DNA from: Candidatus Magasanikiibacteriota bacterium
Lineage (GTDB): Bacteria; Patescibacteriota; Patescibacteriia; Magasanikbacterales; GWA2-37-8
Direction of reading: 5' to 3'
Assembly: GCA_903853785.1 (NCBI GenBank)
Contig: CAINUM010000101.1
Location: 1 to 18,272, forward strand
Length of the DNA stretch: 18,272 nucleotides
A program made the position numbers and the translations under genes. Position 1 is the stretch's first letter. Each line of letters begins with the position of its first letter. Shown piece by piece: positions 6,318 through 12,156 of this stretch. Under the pieces are notes generated by a model. The model was not told the DNA's origin, made no database searches, and saw only the letters and a list, made by a program, of their open reading frames with translations.

Positions 6318-7640
6318 ATGATTTCAGGTTTGATCTTAAAATTATTTACAGCCATGTTATTTGGCGCCGCAGTAGGGTTGGAACGTGCCAGTAGTGGTCA
6401 TAGTGAAGGTGGAATTGGTGGAATTCGCACCTTTTCGTTAATTGGATTACTAGGAGCTTTGTGCGGTGTATTTTATTTAAATAATTTATCACTATTTTCA
6501 ATTGTCATTGCGACAGTTTTTTCTGCTTTACTTATTGTCTATTACGCTGTCGGTTCGTATACATACAAATCATTTGGAATCACCAGTGAACTTTCAATTT
6601 TATTTACCTTTTTAATTGGTTTATTGACAGTATTAGAAATCATTCCAATGCCAATTATAGTAGCATTATTTGTGGTATTAATTTTATTGCTTTCCATAAA
6701 ATCTAAAACAAGAGCTCTGACCGCTGGTATTTCACGCCAAGAGATAGATTCGTTTATTAGCTATGCTATTATTTCGTTGGTAGTTATGCCATTTTTACCA
6801 AATATCGGTTATAAATTATTAGATATACCATACATTTCTGTAATTCTAAATAATTTTAATGTTAATATTGGTCAGTTTGCCAACCTCGAATTGATAAACC
6901 CGCAAAGAATCTGGCTCATTGTAGCACTGATTACCGGTATCGATGTCTTTGGTTATATTCTGGGTAGAATAATTGGACAAAAAGGAAGTTTTACTTTAAC
7001 AAGTTTTGTAGCAGGTTTTATTTCTTCGACATCTACTACCCAATCATTGGCACAAAAAAGTAAAAAAGGCGGGAAAATAAACTATTTAGTAGGTGCGGCT
7101 CTTCTTGCTAACATGTCTAGTTTTTTGCAAATATTTCTTTTAGTTGGACCATTGAATGGTCGCTGGCTCATCACTTTATTACCAAGTATTTTAATAATGA
7201 TTTTATCAGCAACTATTTTAGCGGCTATATTTTTAAATAAAAAAGAGACAATTTCTGATGATGCAGCAGTTGCCGAAACAAAAGAAGGAAAAATGTTTTC
7301 TCTAATTCCTGCTTTTAAATTTGCCGCACTCTTAGTAGTTATTAAATTGGTTACAAAAATTTGTTTGATTTGGTTTGGACAATCAGGTTTTGTTGTCAGT
7401 TCCATCATCGCATCTTTAGCAGGTTTGGATGCCGTTTTGGTAAACCTGGCTGAAATGGCCGGTATTGCAATCACATTTAAATTTGCTACAATTACTTTCT
7501 TGTTAGTCAACGCGACAAATTTAATGAGTAAGTCAGTATATTCTTATATGCAGGGAAATCGTAAATTTGCTTTGAATTTCTTTTTGTCAGCGCTTGTGAT
7601 TATTGCTGGTAGTTTTATTGGTTTTGTTTTTTTAAACTAA
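6318..7640 (+). CDS. MgtC/SapB-type membrane protein fused to DUF4010
   Basis: A 440-residue polytopic membrane protein with about a dozen hydrophobic segments. The N-terminal third is MgtC-like (PF02308): GAAVGLERASSG (16-27) followed by GIGGIRTFSLIGLLGALCG (32-50). The rest is a DUF4010 region (PF13194), marked by FVAGFISSTSTTQSLA (230-245) and IASLAGLDAVLVNLAEMAG (364-382). MgtC proteins help bacteria cope with low magnesium and acid by acting on ATP synthase and transport; DUF4010 has no known role. This domain pair is common and often annotated as MgtC/SapB. A soluble linker at 308-327 separates two membrane blocks. It belongs to the same closely spaced gene run, followed 13 nt later by the first hemerythrin. 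Confidence 0.88.
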   Translation: MISGLILKLFTAMLFGAAVGLERASSGHSEGGIGGIRTFSLIGLLGALCGVFYLNNLSLFSIVIATVFSALLIVYYAVGSYTYKSFGITSELSILFTFLIGLLTVLEIIPMPIIVALFVVLILLLSIKSKTRALTAGISRQEIDSFISYAIISLVVMPFLPNIGYKLLDIPYISVILNNFNVNIGQFANLELINPQRIWLIVALITGIDVFGYILGRIIGQKGSFTLTSFVAGFISSTSTTQSLAQKSKKGGKINYLVGAALLANMSSFLQIFLLVGPLNGRWLITLLPSILIMILSATILAAIFLNKKETISDDAAVAETKEGKMFSLIPAFKFAALLVVIKLVTKICLIWFGQSGFVVSSIIASLAGLDAVLVNLAEMAGIAITFKFATITFLLVNATNLMSKSVYSYMQGNRKFALNFFLSALVIIAGSFIGFVFLN

Positions 7641-7653
7641 AAATTCATTGTAT

Positions 7654-8070
7654 ATGAATGAGCAAAAAAAAATTGAATGGAGTGAAAAATTAAAAATTGG
7701 AATTAAAGAAATTGACGAGCAACATCAAATGTTATTTAAAATTGCAAATACCGTTTTTGATATGATTGGTCAAAATCCGACAAAGGACCAGCTGGCAGAA
7801 GTTATTGGACAATTACTAGACTATACAGTTTACCATTTTTCAACGGAAGAAAAATATTTTGGTGAATTCAAATACGATAAATCTGAAGAACACACTGCAT
7901 ACCATAATTCATTTGAAACAAAAGTTTTAGAATTACAAAATAAATATCCCGATAATAATCTCGAACTTGCAATTGAAATTGCAGATTTTCTCGAAAACTG
8001 GCTTGTTGAACATATTATGCATTCAGACAAAGAATACGTCGAATGTTTTAAATTACATGGTCTTAAATAA
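7654..8070 (+). CDS. Bacteriohemerythrin, first of a tandem pair
   Basis: A 138-residue soluble four-helix-bundle protein that binds O2 at a diiron centre (hemerythrin, PF01814). All seven iron ligands of the family can be placed: His24 (DEQH), His61 (YHF), Glu65 (TEE), His80 and His84 (EEHTAYH), His120 (VEH) and Asp125 (HSD). The spacing is as in single-domain bacteriohemerythrins. I chose the ATG at 7654 over the in-frame TTG at 7648: it gives the same length and the same N-terminal layout as the neighbour, and the usual T before the start. It has no fused sensor domain, so storage, delivery or scavenging of O2 is likelier than signalling. It lies 9 nt before the second copy. Confidence 0.95.
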   Translation: MNEQKKIEWSEKLKIGIKEIDEQHQMLFKIANTVFDMIGQNPTKDQLAEVIGQLLDYTVYHFSTEEKYFGEFKYDKSEEHTAYHNSFETKVLELQNKYPDNNLELAIEIADFLENWLVEHIMHSDKEYVECFKLHGLK

Positions 8071-8079
8071 TTTAAACAT

Positions 8080-8496
8080 ATGGGAACTCCAAAAAAATTA
8101 GAGTGGGAAGAAAAATACAGCGTTGGTGTCAAACTAATTGACGATCAACACAAAATGATGTTTGCTACAATAAACGAACTTTTAGATGCAGTCAATACGA
8201 GTCCGACAAAAGAAAAATTGCATGGTATTATAGATCAGCTAATTAAATATAAAAAATTTCATTTTGCAACTGAGGAAAGATATTTTGAAGAATTTAATTA
8301 TGAAAATACAAAGGATCATATCAACAGACATAATATATTTAATTTAAAATTAGTGGAAATTCAAAAAAAGTGGGGGGATAATAATCTCTCGTTGGCATTT
8401 GATCTTGTTGATTTTCTAGAAGATTGGTTAATTGATCATCTCATGACTGCTGACCAAGAATACAAAGAATGTTTTAAAGCTCACGGCTTAAAATAA
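8080..8496 (+). CDS. Bacteriohemerythrin, second of a tandem pair
   Basis: A 138-residue single-domain hemerythrin, the same length as its upstream neighbour and identical at about 68 of 138 positions by hand alignment without gaps. The diiron ligands His24, His61, Glu65, His80, His84, His120 and Asp125 are all kept. Identity is highest at the ligand helices (HFxTEExYF, DFLExWL, HGLK at the end) and low on the second-helix surface (31-40), as expected of an old tandem duplication with diverged surfaces. It is the last gene of the rightward metal cassette; its stop codon lies inside the 23-bp stem of the shared terminator. Confidence 0.95.
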   Translation: MGTPKKLEWEEKYSVGVKLIDDQHKMMFATINELLDAVNTSPTKEKLHGIIDQLIKYKKFHFATEERYFEEFNYENTKDHINRHNIFNLKLVEIQKKWGDNNLSLAFDLVDFLEDWLIDHLMTADQEYKECFKAHGLK

Positions 8497-8543
8497 GTAT
8501 AAAAAAATAACTCTAATTAAAGAGTTATTTTTTTATACTTATT
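8492..8543. terminator. Bidirectional terminator with a perfect 23-bp stem
   Basis: Positions 8492-8514 and 8521-8543 are exact reverse complements around a 6-nt loop (AATTAA). The core is AAAAAAATAACTCT with AGAGTTATTTTTTT, so an oligo-U run follows a short GC-containing hairpin on both strands. Both stop codons of the converging genes (8494-8496 and 8539-8541) lie inside the stem. Confidence 0.9.
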
Positions 8544-9036
8544 TAATATTAATAATTTTGTACTCTACATTTTTACTAGCCAAATTTACCACCACCACAT
8601 CGCCAACTTTATGCCCCAACAAAGCGATACCAATGGGGGAGTGGTGCGAGATTACTCCTCGTTGAGGATTGGTCTCGGAAGATCCTAAGATTTGATATAT
8701 CGAGATTTTATCGCCGTTTTGAACAGTGACTATATGCCCAACCTGAATAGAATCCTGTTGATCATTGGAAGGAATAATTTGTGCTTCTTGAATTTCTGAT
8801 TCAAGTGTCAAAATAGCATAATTTATCCCTCTTAACTTCCACTTAGCCATTTGATATTCAGCGTTTTCTGAGAAATCACCCAACTCAGCGAGTCGACTGA
8901 CTTCACTTGCGGCAAACGGTTGGCTTTTTTTTAAGCGATCCAACTTATTTTGCAGCTGCACAAATTTGACCTGTGTCATCATTGGATCACGTGGAGTTTT
9001 TGCCTGGTGGCTAGGTTTTCGATCTAGAGTACGCAT
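8539..9036 (-). CDS. GreA/GreB-family transcription elongation factor
   Basis: A 165-residue protein that would bind RNA polymerase in the secondary channel and stimulate cleavage of backtracked RNA. Residues about 23-88 form the antiparallel coiled coil, with the acidic tip motif LGDFSENAEY (52-61; Asp54 and Glu57 are the Mg-coordinating type residues). The C-terminal FKBP-like domain carries SPIGIALLGHKVGD (133-146). The first 20 residues (MRTLDRKPSH and on to DPMM) form an extension before the coiled coil. I kept the upstream ATG because similar short basic extensions occur in related proteins and because it lies just 4 nt after the previous stop. It is cotranscribed with the secreted repeat protein, an unusual partner for an elongation factor. 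Confidence 0.9.
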   Translation of the reverse strand: MRTLDRKPSHQAKTPRDPMMTQVKFVQLQNKLDRLKKSQPFAASEVSRLAELGDFSENAEYQMAKWKLRGINYAILTLESEIQEAQIIPSNDQQDSIQVGHIVTVQNGDKISIYQILGSSETNPQRGVISHHSPIGIALLGHKVGDVVVVNLASKNVEYKIINIK

Positions 9037-9040
9037 CTAT

Positions 9041-10477
9041 TTATTTTTTTACTCCAGCAGTAGTCTGCGATATCAGATTATTAAAATCTTTAGGCATTGA
9101 TAACCCTTGGAATTGAGCGGGTTCTTTTTTCTCCCACATCATCATCTGTCCACCACTTAATTCATCAGCTTTATCCATGAAATCTTGTTTTAGACTTTCC
9201 ATTTCATCCATCGCACTTCGAACTGCTTCTTCATCGATCGGCTTAGCTTTTATCAAAACAGTAATTTCGTTTCCTTTAGACAACGCTTGATCGTATATAG
9301 TTTGTAAGTCGGATGTGTTAATTTTGCGTTTTGCCAAGGATTTGATGTTTTTTTGTGCATCAGCCATACCGCGTTTGAATTCAACGTTAAATCGACTCAA
9401 ATTGGCTAAATTTTGGATTACACGTTGGTGTTCGCCAGCATTGTCCAGCTGATTAAAGAATTCGTCTTCAATCTTTGTAAAGGCATCTTCACTTTTACCT
9501 TCTTTCATCAAAGCATCTGCTGCATCACGAGCAGTTTTTAAATTTGCTACATCTGATTGAAATGTAGCAAATTCTGCTGATACATCAATACTTTGTGTCT
9601 TTAATTTATCCACTAAAGTTTTAGTTTTGGAAACTTGTTTTTCAAAACTTTTTAATTGTTGATCAGCCTGTTTTAACACACGTGGCCATTTAGCAGCCAT
9701 TTCTAAAATCGGACGACTTTCATTGACCTTGGTCATTAAATCTCCAAGTTCATCTGGGTTAGTAGCGTCCAATTCCGCAGGAGTCTTAGCATCGTTGATT
9801 GCCTTTAAGCCAGCTTTTAATTTATCAAAATCTTCTGAAATAGTAGAAGGAACAGTCACGCCCTGATTTTGAAATTTAGAAAGTTGTTTTTCAAATGAAA
9901 CGACACCTCGATTCATACTAGCAAGCATCTTTTTCAAACCTTGCATTTTTTGATAACTTCCAATTTCATCACCTAATGATGAAAGATTTTCCTGTAAAGT
10001 ATCCGAATCTACGCTTTCAATATCATTGACGGATTGTGCTTGTTTGATTATCTCAATACCGCTTCGAGTGGTACGTAATTTTTCACGAGTAGCTTCGCTA
10101 ATTTGAGTTCCGCTTTTTTCTAATTTAGCAAAATTATTTTCAAATTGTTTTAGAGCTCTTTCCATTCCGGTCGCACCTTGTTTCATCCCTTTTAATTGTT
10201 TTTCTTCCCCTTGCTTTTGCATTTCTGCACCTTTTTGCTCCATCTGTTGTGCTTTTTCCATACCTTTTTGTTGGGCATCTGAAGGACCAGCAATTCCATC
10301 GGCCGAAGGCGAACCCATTTTTAAATATTCAGCTGGAATACCTGGGGGAGGACCCATTTGACCACCGCTTGGAGGGGCAAAATCTTCCTGAGCCAAAGCG
10401 GTCGAACTTACAAAAAGTGACATAATTAAAAAACCAACCACGGCATAAATATTATTTTTTGATATAATTTTAAGCAT
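9041..10477 (-). CDS. Secreted helical-repeat protein of unknown function
   Basis: A 478-residue protein with a signal peptide (hydrophobic 10-24, cleavage after STALA), a Pro/Gly/Met-rich linker (33-65) and a Gln/Lys/Met-rich helix (68-103). Four diverged helical repeats of about 70-85 residues follow, near 105-173, 188-257, 264-348 and 361-440. Each begins with a helix of the type F-E-x-x-L/F-x-K, then a second helix with a Leu-Lys-x-Ala/Ile core, then an acidic turn and a third helix. A short tail ends in a Met-rich patch (GGQMMMWEKK). No enzyme motif, cysteine or transmembrane helix after the signal is seen. An extracellular or cell-surface coiled-coil scaffold is likely; no family is recognised. 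Its own promoter overlaps the end of the ferredoxin gene, and GreA follows after 4 nt. Confidence 0.82.
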   Translation of the reverse strand: MLKIISKNNIYAVVGFLIMSLFVSSTALAQEDFAPPSGGQMGPPPGIPAEYLKMGSPSADGIAGPSDAQQKGMEKAQQMEQKGAEMQKQGEEKQLKGMKQGATGMERALKQFENNFAKLEKSGTQISEATREKLRTTRSGIEIIKQAQSVNDIESVDSDTLQENLSSLGDEIGSYQKMQGLKKMLASMNRGVVSFEKQLSKFQNQGVTVPSTISEDFDKLKAGLKAINDAKTPAELDATNPDELGDLMTKVNESRPILEMAAKWPRVLKQADQQLKSFEKQVSKTKTLVDKLKTQSIDVSAEFATFQSDVANLKTARDAADALMKEGKSEDAFTKIEDEFFNQLDNAGEHQRVIQNLANLSRFNVEFKRGMADAQKNIKSLAKRKINTSDLQTIYDQALSKGNEITVLIKAKPIDEEAVRSAMDEMESLKQDFMDKADELSGGQMMMWEKKEPAQFQGLSMPKDFNNLISQTTAGVKK

Positions 10478-10495
10478 ATAATTATAAATTTAGTA

Positions 10496-10520
10496 ATAAA
10501 AATCGACCTTTTATTGGTCG
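10496..10520 (-). terminator. Weak terminator after the ferredoxin gene
   Basis: On the minus strand CGACC (10516-10520) pairs with GGTCG (10504-10508) around a 7-nt loop, followed by ATTTTTATTA. The stem is just 5 bp. It overlaps the predicted transcription start of the downstream secreted-protein gene. Confidence 0.6.
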
Positions 10521-10524
10521 TTCT

Positions 10525-10554
10525 ATTATACCACAAAAATTTAGTGCTATTCAA
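10525..10554 (-). promoter_or_regulatory. Promoter of the secreted repeat protein-GreA unit
   Basis: Minus-strand TTGAAT (10549-10554), 18-nt spacer, TATAAT (10525-10530). The -35 box overlaps the ferredoxin stop codon, and the predicted start near 10518 falls inside the ferredoxin terminator hairpin. Confidence 0.7.
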
Positions 10555-10804
10555 AAGAAATATCTTTACCTTTTGAATCCAAAATATGAATAATTCCGAC
10601 CGGGCAATCTTGGGCAGCTCTCTTATTGTCCGCCAATTCCAACTCAGAGATCTCGGCAATAAAAACATCATCTTTTCCATCGGCTCTTTTTAAATTTGCT
10701 TTACCATCAGTCGCGTCTATTTCCCAATTTCCCGGAGCATGTTCGGTGCAAGAATTACAACCAATACAATTGTTGCGATATTGAATAATTTTAAATTTAC
10801 TCAT
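10547..10804 (-). CDS. Single-cluster [4Fe-4S] ferredoxin
   Basis: An 85-residue small acidic electron carrier. Three cluster cysteines are in CIGCNSC (13-19) and the fourth is Cys67 in DCPVG, the pattern of monocluster ferredoxins (Fer4_13/Fer4_15 type). I chose ATG 10804 over an upstream in-frame ATG at 10909, because the extra 35 residues would lie antiparallel to no known domain and would overlap the U32 gene by about 100 nt; the chosen start lies 1 nt after the U32 stop codon. That spacing indicates translational coupling, and the ferredoxin is a good candidate electron donor to the U32 protein. No second CxxCxxC motif is present. Confidence 0.9.
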   Translation of the reverse strand: MSKFKIIQYRNNCIGCNSCTEHAPGNWEIDATDGKANLKRADGKDDVFIAEISELELADNKRAAQDCPVGIIHILDSKGKDISFE

Positions 10805-10805
10805 A

Positions 10806-12041
10806 CTAACGATCTTTAGACAAAAATAATTTATCGTTAATACGCAAACGTTCTGAAACTGGGATAGTGATTGTGTCTCCTTTTTTAGCCACCGTTCCAG
10901 GCACGTCATTTAAAAAGAAATTTTCTAATTTAAATTTAATCACACCGGAATTATCTCCCGTTACAAACAAATCATCGCCGATTTTTATTTCGCCTGTTTC
11001 GATGATCAGTTCTACAATACTTGTTTTTCTAAAATAATTAGTAACATGACCGATATATTCATTTTGTTTGGTGGCTTGTGAACCGTATTCACCGCTCCAT
11101 TCGCCAAGTTGTTTGCCAAGATAATATCCACCATGCCAAAAACCACGATTATAAACACTGGCGAGTTCTGCTGTCCAAGCTTCAATTTTTTCTTTTGTAT
11201 AAGTACCATTCTCGAGAGCGTCAGCCGCTTCGCGATAACATTTGGTCACTGTATGTACATAATCTGCACTGCGTCCACGTCCTTCAAGCTTCAGAACACT
11301 CACACCAGCACCAATAATTTTATCCAAAAATCCAATTGTACAAAGATCCTTTGGTGACATAATATAATTATTATCTACGACCAATTCTTCACCAGACTCT
11401 TCGTCAGTCACACGATATGAACGTCGACAATTTTGAGTACAAGCACCACGATTGGCAGAAGCATTTTCAGTAGCCAAACTCATATAACATTTTCCAGAAA
11501 TTGCCACACACAGCGCTCCATGAGCAAATAATTCAATTTTTACCAATTCACCACTTGGACCAGTAATATTATCTTTTTTAATTTCCTGAATAATTTTTTT
11601 AATTTGATTCAAAGTTAATTCTCGAGCCAACACAATGACATCGGCGAAATTGGCAAAAAAACGTACCGCTTCAATATTGCTAACATTCTGTTGGGTGGAG
11701 ATATGAATTTCCAAACCAATTGAATGCGCATATTGTAAAGCCGCAATATCTGAGGCAATCACTGCCGTAATTTTATTTTCTTTAGCGGCATCACAAATTT
11801 TCTTCATCATCACCAAATCGTGATCGTAGAGAATGGTATTTACAGTTAAATATGTTTTAACATTTTTTTCATTGCATATTTTTACTATCTCTGGCAAATC
11901 AGAAGTTTTAAAATTATTAGCCGCTCGAGCACGCATATTGAGCTGCTCAATACCAAAATATACCGAATTAGCTCCGGCTTTAATTGCGGTATGCAATGAT
12001 GCAAACGATCCAGCTGGTGACATTATTTCAACTTTGTTCAT
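10806..12041 (-). CDS. Peptidase U32 family protein (probable Fe-S tRNA/quinone hydroxylase type)
   Basis: A 411-residue protein of the U32 family (PF01136). The TIM-barrel-like N-terminal part begins IMSPAGSFASLHTAI (6-20), the family signature is ELFAHGALCVAISGKCYMS (170-188), and a C-terminal beta-barrel-like domain lies at about 325-408. Despite the old name, characterised members are not clearly proteases: YegQ/TrhP and its homologues hydroxylate U34 of tRNA and UbiU/UbiV take part in ubiquinone hydroxylation, using an Fe-S cluster held by four cysteines. Cys178, Cys185, Cys201 and Cys234 (in MSPKDLC) have spacing like those ligands; Cys205 is an extra candidate. The gene is coupled to a ferredoxin 1 nt downstream. 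tRNA modification is the likelier role in a small genome, but this is inference. Confidence 0.88.
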   Translation of the reverse strand: MNKVEIMSPAGSFASLHTAIKAGANSVYFGIEQLNMRARAANNFKTSDLPEIVKICNEKNVKTYLTVNTILYDHDLVMMKKICDAAKENKITAVIASDIAALQYAHSIGLEIHISTQQNVSNIEAVRFFANFADVIVLARELTLNQIKKIIQEIKKDNITGPSGELVKIELFAHGALCVAISGKCYMSLATENASANRGACTQNCRRSYRVTDEESGEELVVDNNYIMSPKDLCTIGFLDKIIGAGVSVLKLEGRGRSADYVHTVTKCYREAADALENGTYTKEKIEAWTAELASVYNRGFWHGGYYLGKQLGEWSGEYGSQATKQNEYIGHVTNYFRKTSIVELIIETGEIKIGDDLFVTGDNSGVIKFKLENFFLNDVPGTVAKKGDTITIPVSERLRINDKLFLSKDR

Positions 12042-12050
12042 AGTTGATAT

Positions 12051-12079
12051 ATCCTATAGATAAATAGCCGCTTTGTCAA
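12051..12079 (-). promoter_or_regulatory. Promoter of the U32-ferredoxin operon
   Basis: Minus-strand TTGACA (12074-12079), 17-nt spacer, TAGGAT (12051-12056). The predicted start near 12044 leaves a leader of only about 3 nt before the ATG, so the mRNA may be nearly leaderless. Confidence 0.6.
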
Positions 12080-12098
12080 TATATATTTTTCATAATCC

Positions 12099-12128
12099 TT
12101 GCTAAAAATAGGCAAAAACGTATATAAT
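12099..12128 (+). promoter_or_regulatory. Promoter of the 626-residue orphan gene
   Basis: TTGCTA (12099-12104), 18-nt spacer, TATAAT (12123-12128), giving a leader of about 22 nt. Confidence 0.65.
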
Positions 12129-12156
12129 ATACAGACTTAAAATAATTAACAAAAAT

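Noticed and set aside
7082..7510. A 142-codon leftward frame opposite the MgtC/DUF4010 gene
   Set aside because: Antisense shadow of a strongly supported membrane protein, with no domain, promoter or start context.
10805..10909. Longer ferredoxin start giving 35 extra N-terminal residues
   Set aside because: The extension overlaps the U32 coding region, has no ferredoxin homology, and the downstream ATG sits 1 nt after the U32 stop.
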